In this document: one piece after another, positions 22,548 through 36,229 of the stretch
Layout: the number at the start of each line of letters is the position of its first letter
How positions within the stretch are numbered: position 1 is the first letter of the stretch
DNA from: Saxidomus purpurata
Lineage: Eukaryota; Mollusca; Bivalvia; Venerida; Veneridae
DNA length: 64,000 nucleotides
Assembly (NCBI GenBank): GCA_022818135.1
Contig: JAFMSR010000016.1
Coordinates: 2,308,237 to 2,372,236, forward strand
Reading direction: 5' to 3'
The notes under the pieces: generated by a model
Told to the model about the DNA's origin: nothing
Database searches by the model: none
Seen by the model: only the letters and a program-made list of their open reading frames with translations
Program-made: the position numbers and the translations under genes

Positions 22548-25500
22548 GGTGGTATGCTGGCTTCTGTGCGCATGCGCCAAATGCCTGAAAGCGTTTAAAG
22601 TCGTAAACATGAAATCATTTTAGAAACATAAAAACAAAAGCTGTTACCTTCATTTACATCGTATGAATAAAGATATTTGAACTATTTTTGACAATACTCA
22701 TGAAATAAATGTGTCGTGGAATGGGAAAATCCTGTGTATTGAGGTAATGACGTAACGTCACAATCACGCTATAAAGTGCGCGGAAATATACGCTCAGCTG
22801 TAGTCTGACGTCCAGTTTACACGTTACCCATATTATCTGATTTCATGAAAATTATGGTAAGTATTTCTATGATGTCAAGACAAATGTATCTGATCCCATT
22901 CAGTCGTTGAATGATAAGAGGGTAAGTACAGAATTTAGACAATTCCCTTAGAAAATAATCAATTGGAATTATTCCCCTTTGTAAAACCATCGTTTCCGGA
23001 TAAAAAGTTTAGCGTAAATTTGTATCAAATTTGAAGCTGTTACGTCGAGATGTTCATATTTAACAACTTCTGGATATACAATTTCAGGGTAAGTTGTTAA
23101 TCTATAGTTTTAACTGTCAGTTGGCCTTTCTTTCGAGATATTGAATTGTGGCGTTAACCCGGAAGTAATTTTTATTTGTGTAGCAACCGTTTGTTTACTA
23201 GATAATGGCGGAACATTCAAAATGATGAAGTGTAGATTTAAATCAGATCTTGAGTATTTATTGCCCTGTATTTTTAAGCATGAAAAGTCCTTTGTCACTC
23301 AGAATCAGTACTTTGCTTAGTTTAGCCACAAATTACTCGCAAAAGCTAACTGGTAAGCATGGAAGAAATATTGCAGTTTCATTACCAAATAACACACATA
23401 CTGTATGCCTCTTTCATATAACTTCAAGAAACGTATGAGTATATCTGACTGTAGTCGTACAACATACATAATTTACATTGGTTATTTACTTACATGTTTT
23501 TAGTGCTATTTGTAAGATAGAAAAAATTATTTGTACTATGCAGGATTCAAACAATGAACCATTAGTTAGCTAAACGGACACTTTATCACTTCACGACTTA
23601 CAAAGGGCATATTAATATTAATTCACTTGCTCTCGGACTCTGTCTCGGCAGCTATTTGCCTTTAACGTGTTTAGGTTAAAGTTAAAAGCCAACTCTGAAC
23701 TCTGTCAGTCAAAAGTGCAACAGTTATAAAGTAATAAACCTGGCACATGTATTCTGGACCACTAAAATCTACTCCAAAATACAAATTTAGACACTATAAT
23801 ACAGCAGTTCTTTCCAATATCAATGTATTTAGCAGCCATTCAATGTACTTCATCCCTTTCTTTACACATTTTACAAAAAGATTGTGTTTCTTTAGCATGT
23901 TTAGGCAAACATTTTTATAACCTTCACTTTATTATCCTTGCTAACACTTAATAAAAAGCTCAACCAGATTTATTATATTATGTATGATACATGTATCATG
24001 TAAGATCCATTTTCATTCAATAAGTTAAGTATTGTATCTTATTCATATGTATTATTATTATTATATTACATGAATCTATACAAAAATGGCACAATTTTCA
24101 AAAGAAACTTTTTTTTTTCCATTAATTCAACTGTCTTTATTAAATGTATTAATTTATATTTATATTTTTCAGGAAAACAGATGTTTTACCTGACATATTG
24201 GGACAATATCCCTGGTTAACAATGGAGTTATTAGTTACATCCAGTATTACATGGGGAGAAGTCTGTTACTTCAAGTTATGACTCCTGAGTGGTACAGAAC
24301 AAAAGCAACCCAGTCCTCTGGAATGCAATCTGTTGGATTATTTAAGGTATGTACATGACAACTAAGTGGCATCAAGTATGTAGCAAAACATTCATAGCTG
24401 TTAATTATCTACTTATAATATGTTGACTTGTTTTCAATTTCCTTTTTTCAATTTTCATACTAACATACCATATGTACCATATCATTTGTTCCAAAGTCCT
24501 GAGATGGTGAACTTAATTATATATTTATTTTATTTTATGCTTGCAAAGTTATATTCAGGCATACTTATCAAGATGAACATACATTCTTATATTTTGAAGA
24601 GCAAAATATAAGATAACATTTATTAGAATGCATCATGTTGTGATTATTTAAGATAAAAAGTAATGATTTATATGCAATTCTTCCTCAATTGTCTTCATTT
24701 TAGGCTTGCATCACAAGACTCTGAACAACTTGATGGCTGGACTTACCAAGTTTTCACCTGATTGGCATTTTGGATTGTGGAAATCAAAATGGAGGTAAAC
24801 TTTGGTTATGCATGTCATTAGTTCATTTAAAGTTATTATTTTCTACTATTTGTATAAAAATATCTGTTTTTTGAGTGGAAAGTTTATATGTTCATGACAA
24901 ATGTATTTATAAGCAACCTAGCAATTTAATATTGACATAACTGGTATTGACTATTTGACACATTTCATTGATATTTTGATATTCTATGATGCAGTGGCAA
25001 CAGATCCAGCATGTGTATTTACTTATTAATGTGAAATAAGGTTCAGTTACAACAACATTGCCAGCTTGCATTCTAAAACCTTAAAAACCTTACATGTTTA
25101 TCATGTCAGCTTAATGTATGTGTTCTTTATTCATTGCAGTACAAGTTCTACAAAGCTTGGTGTTGTTTTCTGTCAGACTAGACTAGTGCAAACAGTCCAT
25201 CTGAATGGATTTTGCTGTGAAAGCCAGAATACAGGTCATCAGTAATGAGTTGGCATAATTACTCACTAGAAATCAGGCATAAACACTGACTGACAATATA
25301 TCTGTTGGAAAAGATGTGATTTAGCACCATGTCACCTGAGTGCTTTTTATTGTGAAAAACATGTGTTTGGTAATTCCAGTTTACAAACAAAAAAAGACCT
25401 CTTGATCAAATGGCAAAGAACAGTATAAGGATACATGTATTTAATCAATCTAAATTAATATATAACCATGAGATAATTTGTGTACATTTGTAACTTTGAA

Positions 25501-27356
25501 TTTCTATATAAATGTACATGCATATATACCTATACGGTATACAACTTTTTATTGTTGCAATATACTTATCTGGTAATATGTATTTGAATGAGATAATACT
25601 TATACTTTTGTGTAACTATCAGTTTTGTTTTGAAGAATAGAAATTTCCAGGAAACACTACTTTTGTATGATTTGAGACTGATTCCTTTCACATTCAAAGT
25701 TGACTACAATTATTTTACACTGTATAGTGACATTATATTTTACTTTTAAATAATTTACCAGTACACATAATTATTTGAAAATTTTATTCTTGTCTAAAAG
25801 TGTTGTTTTTCAAAGAAATAGAATTCGCATTTATACACTTTCTGGCTAACCTTAGCATAAAGTGCCCATTCCTTGGATTTGTCTTGGTGGACATAGGACT
25901 GTCACCCTGTGAGAGTTAATATTTAGATATGTGTGTGGTGTTTTGGATTTGTGACCTTTTTTAGTGATGTTGCAAAATATAAAAAAAATTTGAATACAAA
26001 AGAATTAAATGTGTCAACAATGTTTTAGAGTGAATAGAACATGGTTCTATCATTATTCTATCAGTATATATTTATTTTATAATATCAGTAGATTCAAAAA
26101 GATCCTGGGACTTTAAAACAAGCTGTTCAATTGTAGCATTCATAATCAGTTACTAAACAATATGCTAATAATTGTTTCTCATGTTGAAAAATTATAACTG
26201 GTACATTTGTATATTTTTTAAAAATCTAAAACACATGTAAGTCTAATTATCGATATAATTATTTCTTACATATTAGTGCAGCAGATTAAAATAATATTAA
26301 ATAAATATTAAAGAGATCATTGTGATTTGTTTTCTCATTACTTGAAATTGGAATCCAAAAAGCCTAACGAGTAATATGGCTGGACACAAAATATTCATTT
26401 CATGTGGACCAATAAACCTCATAGAACTGTATTCCTACATCATTTCAAGGAATTTTGGCTTTTAAAAGGCAAAAACACCGACATTCCCTTGTTACATGGT
26501 TCATGGGTGCTTCCGTGCGTTAGTGAACGTTATTGAATCATCCATCAAATTCATATAGCACCAAATCTAACCCTAAGAATGCATTTGGTACGGGAAATAA
26601 TCAAATTTAAAAAAAATCAAAGTGGGTGGGGTAAAAATATCTGTTACTTTTTTATCGATTACCAAAATGTAGACACCCATTTTGGTAAAGACTTACTCTC
26701 CCGAAATTCACGATCCTTCCCAAAGTTGTAGATGGCAAGAAATCTTAAATTTACTCAATGCAATAAAAAGAAATCTCCAAGATATTATAGATGCCGATTT
26801 AAAGAATTTCCTTACTTTAAGCATAGAATCACTGCATTTTCGAACGCCCATGCCGAAAAAAAAGCACGGGGACATGTCATTTTTTTTAAATTTTTATGTC
26901 CTTCTAGGTCTAAAGGTTAAGTAAAAAAAGAATTAGAAAAATTTATCGGTCAATTTTTGTATGGCAAACAATTTAGAATTGTCTACAATTCGTGTTGATT
27001 TAGAAGTGGGTGGGGTAATTTTAATTGCTTTATTTTTCTTTATGGCGATGATGAATCGGTCGTCAATGCCTTTACCTCAAAGATACATTTCAACCAGTTA
27101 TACATCTGATAAGCATTATATAATTTATTGTTTCGAGGAGAGAAAAAAAAAGAAACTGACATGATTGTCGATTTTTCGATTTTTTGGAAACCTTGAAAAT
27201 TAAGAAAACATACTACATTTATAAACGCCTGTTGCGCGAAATCAAGGACGGTGACCTATCTTTTTCTTTGCAGTTTTTTATTTGGAATTGAATAAGGTTG
27301 AAATATACCGAGTTTAAAGAAAATCTATCGAGTAGATTTTTTCCAAGCATACCACC
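22548..27356. mobile_element. 4.8-kb TTAA-flanked element (piggyBac- or Kolobok-like) nested in the fold-back arm
   Basis: Both sides have TTAA (22544-22547 and 27357-27360) and short inverted ends GGTGGTATGCT / AGCATACCACC. The opposite arm of the fold-back, at about 29230-29250, shows the uninterrupted sequence, proving an insertion. TTAA duplication is known for piggyBac and Kolobok superfamilies. The interior has a CRE-like TGACGTAACGTCA start region near 22747 and exon-like segments, but no recognisable transposase, so it is non-autonomous or decayed. Confidence 0.7.
22845..25260 (+). pseudogene. Exon-like segments inside the TTAA element; no intact protein
   Basis: Good splice borders bound 24173-24346 (after TATTTTTCAG, donor GTATGT), 24704-24793 (after CATTTTAG, donor GTAAAC) and a last segment from 25140 (after TTCATTGCAG). 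A donor ATG|GTAAGTATT at 22857 could end a first exon. All three frames of 24173-24346 contain stops, so it is a noncoding transcript or a decayed gene. Poly(A) signal candidates follow near 26300. I do not recognise the source gene. Confidence 0.35.
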
Positions 27357-30108
27357 TTAAATGCAGACTTGATCATACATTATAAATTTAACTCGAAGGT
27401 AAGTTTCAAATAACGTATGTGTATAAACGTTATATATATAGGTCTATCATTCATTAAAAATATATGGTTCGTTATTGTCACATGATAAATAAATTCATAT
27501 GTTAGATCGATCGTTCACAATAAAAAAAAGTTGCGTAATTTAGATTGGGCACTCTGCAATGTTTATGTAATTATCGAATGCAATTGACCAGTGTGCAATA
27601 TGCAATGATGTGTGACAAGTTAGATTACTGGCAGGGGGTCGCCAATTAACAACAAATCATATCGCATCCTTTGTTGTGACTTATGCCTTGGGCTAGATCC
27701 ACATAAATTCCATCAATTAACCATGGCAACGTTGTAAAATGAGATATTGTTTGTGTTATTTAATTTTATTGAATGGATTTTAATGATAAGCTTTAAGTGT
27801 TCCGCAACATGTAAGTGACTTTTAGTATAATTATGTATCTGTTTCACATTGATTCAATATAGGGCCTTTACTTTAATTTACGTGATTTTTTGAAATTATT
27901 TTGAATATAAATGCCAGCCCTTTATAAAGACTAGATCTAAAAAACAAATCTGTGTATTTAATAATATCGTACGGTCCTGTAATAAAATACATTTTTGTGA
28001 CAAAATTTTCAACATAACATTCTCGTATATACGATGTGTTTCGACCTGATTTTAGTTAGACCTATTGATCAGGTCGGCATGACGTCACTTCCGTAGTTAC
28101 CAATTATCCGCCATATTGCCGAGGTGAAAACAAGCACCTGGCAACCGCATAGTTCAAATAGGGAGTTAGCTTCAAGATAGTCTTATATTCAATTCCAGAC
28201 AAAGTTTTAACGTTAAACAAACCATATATATGTTTACTTATTTCAATGTCTTAGCGATATCTGTCAGATTTTTCTTTAAAAAAAATCGTGAAAATGATTG
28301 TTTAATGACGTTCGATGAAGTAGATCTATCATGCACGACAAGAAAGACAGAAAATGTATTTAAAATCGGCCTTTGTAAAATGAATTCTATATTTTAATTC
28401 TTTTCTTTAAGTTTCTAATATTAAGATAAAAGAAATTTTTGTTACAAACTTATCCTATCTTGATATAGAAATCTAGATTTTCCCAAGTGCACAACTTTTT
28501 TCGCATAACTAAAATCATGTCGAAACACATCATTATACGAGAATGTTAGGTTGAAACTTATGTCACAAAATGTATTTTATTACAGGACTATACAATATTA
28601 TCTAAGAAACTGATTTGTTTTTAGATCTAGTCTATATTTAGGGCTGGCATTTGTATTCAAAATAATTTCAAAAAATCACGTAGTTACAGTGAAGGCCCGA
28701 TATAGAATCCATGTGAAACAGATAGATATATTAGAAGTCACTTACATGTTGCGGAACACTGAAAGCTCATCTTTAAAATCCTTCAAAAAAATTTTATTCC
28801 CGCTTTCAATAAAATCGAAATTACACAAACAATATCTCATTTTGACAACGTTGCCATGGTTAATAATTAGCGTAGATCTAACCATTGATGGAATTGCAGT
28901 GGATCTAGCCAAAGGGCATAAGTCACAACAAAGGATGCGATATGATTTGTTGTTAATTGGCGACCCCCTGCCAGCAATCTAACTTGTCACACATCATTGC
29001 ATATTGCACACTGGTCAAGTACACTTGATAATTACATAACAATTTGCACAGAGCCCAATTTAAATTACCTTTTTATTGTGAACGATCGCGGTGACATATG
29101 AATTTATTTATCACTGTGATAAAAACGAACCATATATTTAATGAATGATAGGCCTATATAATGTTTATACATATACAGTATTTGTCACTAGCCTTCGCGG
29201 TACATTTATAATGTATGATCAAGTCTGCATAAAAATATTAGTTAGTCATCTTACATATATCTATACAACTTGGTAAAAAATAATTCAGCAAATCAAAGTT
29301 TCAAGCCGCCCTACGTACAAATATTCAGAAATTACACATTTTTGGCTGTTGATGACAAATTTTATGTTTCTGATGAAAGGTTTTTCTATGAGTGAAATTG
29401 GACACGTATTTCGGTAGATATCGTGATTTTAATTAGAATGAGTTTTTTTTATAGATTTACGTCAACATTTTGTTTTCAACTAATAAAATCGAGAAAACTA
29501 TTTTGATTAGTTCTTATTATAGACTAGTTCTTAAAACTACCCACAAGAAAACGTTTCATGAAAAAGTTAGGATAGCATGCTTGTGAATTTCTTCCTCATT
29601 TTAGACGTAATTAGATGGAGCATTTGTGTTCTCATTTTCGGAGGCAAGTTTTAATCGTCAATGGAAATAATATCGTCCATAATTGAATAGTTTATAGGTC
29701 ATGTGCATGCGTAGATCTAGATCGTTTCGATACATTTCTTACACATTTGAGAATGAAAAATATCAGAAACAGAAGTTGTTGTCATTTGCTTATAAAAACT
29801 CATCATAACTGCTGAATGTTTATACTTTTATCTCATATTTTATAACATAATTACACGGACTTCGTTATTAACAAGATGGCGGTTGTTTTCACCTCGGACA
29901 GCGTTGCTATGCCTGAGCAGGTGCGCGCAACGGTAAATTCCCGGATGTCCGACCTGATCATATCATGAAAAACAACTTAACTGAAACTAACAATCATTCT
30001 CCAAATTATGTCTGTAACTATGTTGCTAACAGGGCAATCATAAACAAATTCAGTTTCTAGAATGACGAAATAAAATACCACCAGATCAGAGACGAATCTA
30101 AAAACTAG

Positions 30109-30872
30109 AACTGTCACAAGAGTGACGAATTATACCCCCACAATACAGCTTTGTCACAGAAGTATGGCAACCATAAGAAAGGAATGGCCACAAGGACATA
30201 GAGTTGAGTTATTATACATTATGACCTTTGACCTACTGACCCCAAAGTAATTAGTTTAAAAGAAAGCGCCTGGACAAGCGTAAAAAATTGCACCTGGACA
30301 AGCGTAAGAAATAGAAACCATTCAAATGTTCCAAGTAAACCGTTTTACTGTAAACCACTTTACTGTTCAGGCTAACTGTGACCTTGACCTTTGACCTACT
30401 GACCCCAAAGTCGAACTTGTATTTCATGATGTTACAGCTGTGTATCAAAAATTATTTAAATCGGTCAAGCCTTTCATGAGTTATCATCCGGAAACTGTTT
30501 TACATTACAGTTCAGAGTCACTGTGACCTTGACCTTTGACCTACTGACCCCGAAGTCGAACTTGACCTGTATTTGATGATGTTACAGCTGTGTACTGAAA
30601 ATTATTTAAAGCGGTCAAGCCTTTCATGAGTTATCATCCGGAAACTGTTTTACAGTTCAGTCACTGTGACCTTGACCTTTGACCTACTGACCCCAAAGTT
30701 GAACTTGACCTGTATTTCATGATGTTACACGTGTGTACCAAAAATTATTTAAAAGGGTAAAGTCGTTCATGAGTTATCATCCGGAAACCATGAAAAGCAA
30801 CAGACCTACCGACAAACCGACAAGCTCACTCCTATATACCCCCACCCCCCAAACTTCGTTTTGTGGGGGTAT
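30109..30872 (+). mobile_element. Repeat with TATACCCCCA ends and about 160-bp tandem core
   Basis: Begins AGAACTGTCACAAGAGTGAC, ATTATACCCCCACA and ends TTTTGTGGGGGTATAAT. The core repeats GACCTTTGACCTACTGACCC and CATGAGTTATCATCCGGAAA three to four times. Confidence 0.7.
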
Positions 30873-30939
30873 AATAAATGTCATTTTCTATGCTGTCTAA
30901 TGTTCTTTTTCAAAATATGTTTACAAAAGCAGTGGCTAG

Positions 30940-31345
30940 GTTGCACACCTAGGCATGGTACTCATCACTTCTGTCAAATATCATTAAACTGTGACCATGG
31001 TATAAGGAGATTAAAAGTGCACACAAATTTACTATCTCGTGCCCCCTTGACCTTCGACCTAGTGATCCGAATCATGGACCATGCACCACTAGGCATGGTA
31101 CTTATCACTTCTGTAAAATATCATTAAATTGTGGCCAGGGGTTTTGGAGACTAAAGCGTCCACAACATTTTACTATCTCAAGCCCCTGTGATCTTGACCT
31201 TTGACTTAGTGACCTGAAACATGGACCATGCACAACAAGGCATAGTACTTATCACTTCTGTGAAGTACCGGTATCCTTAAATTCTGATCAGTGATTTTGG
31301 AGATTTAGCGTCCACAAGATTTTACTATCTCGAGCCCCAGTGACA
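30940..31345 (+). repeat. About 145-bp tandem repeat, three units
   Basis: Units carry CTAGGCATGGTACT(C/T)ATCAC, TTACTATCTCG and CATGGACCATGCAC. The frame at 30861-31127 runs through it and is not a gene. Confidence 0.65.
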
Positions 31346-34285
31346 TTTTTCTAGTAGAATTACGGAATAACTCAGCTAAATGCGGTACGATATGAAACGA
31401 TTCCTTCTCATTCTACTCCCGAGATGTACAATATAATTATCTGGTTTTACATCAGTCACACCTGGAAGCACAATCTCGATGTCTCCCAATTACACACTGT
31501 CCTTCAACAGCTCTCCGAGCTCAAATACAGTGCAAATTATTAGTGCAAAGTAATTTGTTTGGTACTTGGATAAATATGCATCCAGTCCTATCGGAGAAAT
31601 AGCCAAGACATCATACAATTTAATACATCAAGTGTAATAACTCCACTATATATGTCATTGAACTGGAACATGCTGATGATATGCAAAATGTAGACAGTGT
31701 ACTGATCACTCATATGTGGTTTGGTTGAAATGCAGTGGTAAAAGTAATAACACAGAAAGGCCATTAACTCCACTTAAAATAACTAAATCGGAAAATATCA
31801 ACAATATGTGCAACTAGGCTTGGTACTGATAATTTATGTGAAGTTTGGTTGTAATAAGATTGATTATAAGATCCCTGTGTAAGAGAAGTTGTGCAGACAA
31901 GATTTGTGTCATCCATCCAGACAGACTGGACATCAAAATGTCTCCGCTCCCCACTGTGTGGGGGAAGACATAAGTATCACAAAAGGTAAAGATCTCTTTA
32001 ATGTTCCAAGTTCACACTGGATAGCAAAACAAACAAATCTTGATTTCTACCGATATGGTTTATTTTTAAACATTTAGAGAAAATTATTTTCCAGGCTTTG
32101 TGTGAAACACAGAATTATACAATAAAGGGACTGAGAGGAATGAATAAATAATAAAATAAAAACATTTTGCTTTTTCTTTATTTGAAAACAAACAAACAGA
32201 CAAATAGCTAGTAATAAATGAAGAACTTAAAGAGACATACCCTAAAACCTGGAGCATTTTGAATACATTAAAGGAAAGAATCTTCTGCATAACAAAATAT
32301 TCAGCCGAAAAAAAAGTACTCAACAGGAAAAAAGAGCAAAATAAGACATGTTGTAGTGCAGTAAAACTTTTAATTATAGTTGGCTTTTATTTCTGGGTGG
32401 ATGGCAATTTTAAATGGTCTTTATATTGGCATTTCGTGCAGAAACCAGAAATTTCTCGATATATGTTTTTCTTGAAAAATGCATTTATTTTATTTTATTT
32501 CATATCTTATGTACATTTAGCCTATTTTGAACAATATGTGAAAATAAACTGCTAGTTGTAGGGAATGCCCCTTTAAGGTTGAATAGACACTCACAATGTT
32601 ATCAAAACGTTTAATGGGATCATACCCTTAACAAGGCACATTCTTTCAAAATAGCAAATTATGCTGCCTATCACAGCATTAAAATTAATAGTATTCTATA
32701 TACTTTAGTTATGTTGTGAATGTATATGATATTACTATACACTGTTCCCAGAACATATACACAAAAAGATTAGTTATACGATGTTAAGCAAATCCATGAC
32801 AAATAAATGCTTTTAAAGTGGTAAATACAAATTACCTAATTACTCTATAAATTTATCGGTTTTGTTTTTGCAAGGCTTATTTCACTTGCATTCCTGTCTA
32901 CTGAAACAAGTTATTACTTGAAAACATTGTTGAAACAAGTCGACCAAAGATGACCCTTATCACTTCAGCACCATTCTTCTGAATGACAAGTTTAACATGT
33001 ATGAAAATCAAATGAACAATAAATCACATAAACAGTATGTTACTTTAATCTTGCATAGTGATGTTTTCACCAAACATGGCCAAGTTTCTGTACAGATCAA
33101 GACTAGAACATATTTAATTGCTTTTAAAGACGATCGCAGCAGTTTAATTCTTGGCTATATATCAAATACTGTTATATTTTAATGTTGTTTAATTAAATGT
33201 CACAATTATTTTTTAATGAAAAATCATACAAAAGGATCATTTTGAGCAATTATATAAGTAGAAAATATTTGACCTATTTAATACATATAACTATAGCAAA
33301 AAAATAAGTAATCAAGAAAATGTATTACCTCCCTTTAAAAGCATCCAAAAAGTCAGTGTTTGGCAAAGGTTGACTTTTAAACTGTGTAAAATGCTTTCAG
33401 AAGGATACATTTTTGTTACATATTATTTGTAAGTGTTTTACTATGCAAAATGTATCCAGTTAAAGATTCATTTAGCTATCTATATTACGTCAGTGGCAAT
33501 AAACACATGACCTCCCCTCCAACAGAGACAACAGCTCATTTTTCTCAATAAAAAGGCTGGTGACCTATCATTTTGAAATTAGTTTTCAATAAAGTGATGT
33601 TTGAACAATTCTTCTGCAAACAATTAAGAAATTTTCATTGCTTGAACATTAAGAAAAAAAACTTTGACAAATGGCTACAAATTTTACGGATTTTTTTACA
33701 GAAACTAGTTTCTCTTTATGGGTTTATTTCAGTGTGAATACAATTTGAAATCTCAATTCATGTAGTTTCGTAAAATAGGATCAATTGCTTATCAATTGTT
33801 AACAGTTTATATAAAAAACAATGGTGAGTTGCCAAATTTTGAGTTTTATTATTGATAAACATGAGATAGGCGTCATTTTCACTGCTTTTGGGGGTATACT
33901 TAAAAAAGTGTCCTTTACTTATAAATATGGCTGGTGACCTACCTTTTTTATTTTATTTTTTGACTTATTAGGTATTACCCTAACAACAAACCAAATTTCA
34001 TAAAATTCTCATTGCTTGAAAAAAATGATGAAACTGTAGCAATCGTCTTTAATAGGATTTCATAAAAATCATTCGATCCTTGATAGGTATTTACAAGGTT
34101 ATCCAATAATCTATAGTTTATTAAAATTTGATGTTACATCTTAAGTTATTGCCTGACATGATTCAGCTCATAATTAATGTTGTCTGTGATCTTACTGTCA
34201 TACACATTTTGTCTTAAAGTGATTTGGATTCATGCAGAAATGAAAGCCAAACTACAAACAAACTTCTAATTTTGACCTTGGGGTT
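31346..34285. other. AT-rich stretch without recognised content
   Basis: Short frames only, none with a recognisable motif or flanking splice pattern. The phrase GGCTGGTGACCTA occurs at 33556 and about 33930, hinting at an old repeat. Nothing else seen. Confidence 0.4.
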
Positions 34286-34289
34286 CTGA

Positions 34290-35202
34290 TTTAAATACTC
34301 TTCCTAGAGGTACACTACATAATACTGAATTTCAAATATCTAAGCTTCTAGACAAGAAGTCTTTTGAAGTTTTCCCTATTTAAGCCTATGTTAAATCAAG
34401 TGACCCCTCAGGCAGGGTCAATTTTTATCTGGGGATCATGATTTGAACAATCTTGGTAGAGGTCAACTAGACAATGATACATGTCATATATCTAAGCTCT
34501 AGGCCTTGTGGTTTCAGAAATGAAGATTTTTAAAGTTTTTCCTATATAAGCCTCTGTAAAAACAAGTGACCACAGGGCGGGGTCAGTTTTAACTTGGGGT
34601 CATTATTTGCACAATCTTGGCAGAGGTCCACTAGGCAATGCCACATGCTAAATATCTAAGCTCTAGGCCTTGTGGTTTCAGAATGGAAGATTTTAAGACT
34701 TTTTCCTATATAAGCCTCTGTAAAAACAAAAGGGTCAATTTTGATCTGGGGTCATAATTTAAATAATCTTGGTAGAGGTCAACTAGGCAATGATACATGT
34801 CACATATCTAAGCTCTAGGCCTTGTGGTTTCAGAGATGAAGAAGATTTTTAAAGTTTTTCTTATATAAGCCTCTGTAAAAACAAGTGACCCTCAGGTGGG
34901 GTCAATTTTGACTCAGGAGTCATAATTTGAATAATCTTGGAGAAGTCCACTAGGCAATGACACATGCCAAATATCCAAGCTCTAGACCTTCCTGTTCTTG
35001 AGAAGAAGAGTTTTAAAGTTTTTCCTTTCCATTGCCATGGCAACCAGGGTTCTGCATGGAATGGAATTATTATTGGAACAACTATGTGAGGGCTTCATGC
35101 AAGGAACATCAGTGCCACATTTTATCAACATTGGCTTAGTGGTTTCGGAGGTGTCGTTTAAAAAAAATGTAAACAGACGACATTTTCTGCCAGGTGAGCT
35201 AA
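34290..35202 (+). mobile_element. Family 1 element, 5' end lost
   Basis: Core units with AATCTTGGTAGAGGTC and AAGCTCTAGGCCTTGTGG about every 165-170 bp, ending in CCAGGTGAGCTAA. The ACAAGAGGGCC head is not seen. Confidence 0.65.
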
Positions 35203-35284
35203 ACAAACATGTCTCTCCCATGTCTCTGTCCCTCCCAAAGGAAAGAATTCACTAGGCGGGCGAAAGTGACCCCTACATATAACA

Positions 35285-35807
35285 TGCACAACTAGACTTT
35301 ATACCGATACTTTTCTAAAAGTAAGATGAAATACGAACAAGGGTTTGGAGATGAACAGCGGACAAGATTGTTTTCACATTTCAGGCCCCTGTGATCTTTG
35401 ACTATATGACCCCAAATAGACTTCATACTTTCCTGAAAGTTTGATGAAAACAAGGAGTTTTAAAGATGAAGACAAGATTTTCAAGTGTCAGGCCCTTGTG
35501 ACCTTGGCCTTTGCCTATATGAACTCAAACTGTACTGTGCACAACGACACTTAATACTTATGCTTCCCTGAAAGTTTAATGCAAATCCAACAGTGAGTTT
35601 TGGAGATGAAAATTGGACAACGTTTTCAAGTTTCGGGCACCTGTGACCTTGACCTTTCACTCCAAATTGTAATATGCACAACTAGACACAATGGACACTG
35701 TGTTCCGTTAATTGTTCGTTTTGTCCTCGTGTGTTTGCTTTGTATGCTTGTGTGTGTTGGTAGTGTATGTTTGTGTGTGTACATGATTGTGTGTGTGTGT
35801 GTGTGTG

Positions 35808-35846
<39 letters not shown>

Positions 35847-36015
35847 GGTGGTGTGCACTTCTGGGTGCTGTGGGGCTCGTTTTGGGGAGGCTGCGTTTTT
35901 GGTACGTGGCATTCCCTGTTTGATATTATTTTTGTTTTCATACTGATACTTCCCCAAAAGTTTTTAGGGGTTTCTGAATTGAAGTACTGACAAAGCAATG
36001 CAGACAGACGGACGG
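35285..36015 (+). repeat. About 130-bp tandem repeat with a (TG)n tract inside
   Basis: Units repeat CTGAAAGTTTGATG and TTTTGGAGATGAA with CAGGCCCCTGTGACC. The last unit (35940-36015) is separated from the others by the TG tract and flanking GT-rich DNA. Confidence 0.55.
35788..35846 (+). repeat. (TG)n microsatellite
   Basis: Almost pure TG, about 59 bases. Frames rich in Cys/Val on plus and His/Thr on minus are artefacts of it. Confidence 0.95.
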
Positions 36016-36229
36016 ATAGATGGCAAGGGAAAAAACAATATACAGAGCCATAAAACAGAGTGCTGACAATATCAAATTTAACAGGCTTATCCCTTTGGGT
36101 GCTAGAATTTATGTTGCTGTAAGGCCCAGACTGGCTTTAATCTTGAAGACATGCACTTGAATCTCAACACGTAACTATGTCTGCTCAAAATGTAGTTTCT
36201 AAATCGCAAACAATAAAATAGGGAGACAC

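Larger units (their letters stand above)
21785..29960. mobile_element. Fold-back DNA element with about 1.5-kb inverted arms
   Basis: TGATCAGGTCGGACATCCGG at 21785 is inverted at 29941-29960, and the inverse match continues through 21785-22543 plus 27361-28063 against about 28500-29960. The spacer at 28064-28500 starts with a third diverged copy of the end (GATCAGGTCGG, CCGCCATATTG, GCCGAGGTGAAAAC). TAT on both outer sides may be a 3-bp target duplication. The left arm is broken by the TTAA element at 22548-27356. No transposase was recognised; the frame at 28689-28982 is part of the arm. Confidence 0.8.

Noticed and set aside
26682..27164. Frames of 62-80 residues as genes in the TTAA element
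   Set aside because: No motif recognised, overlapping frames of equal quality, AT-rich; treated as chance.
28689..28982. 97-residue frame
   Set aside because: Lies wholly in one arm of the fold-back element; the other arm does not keep the frame.
35682..35998. His/Thr-rich and Cys/Val-rich frames
   Set aside because: Produced by the (TG)n microsatellite on both strands.
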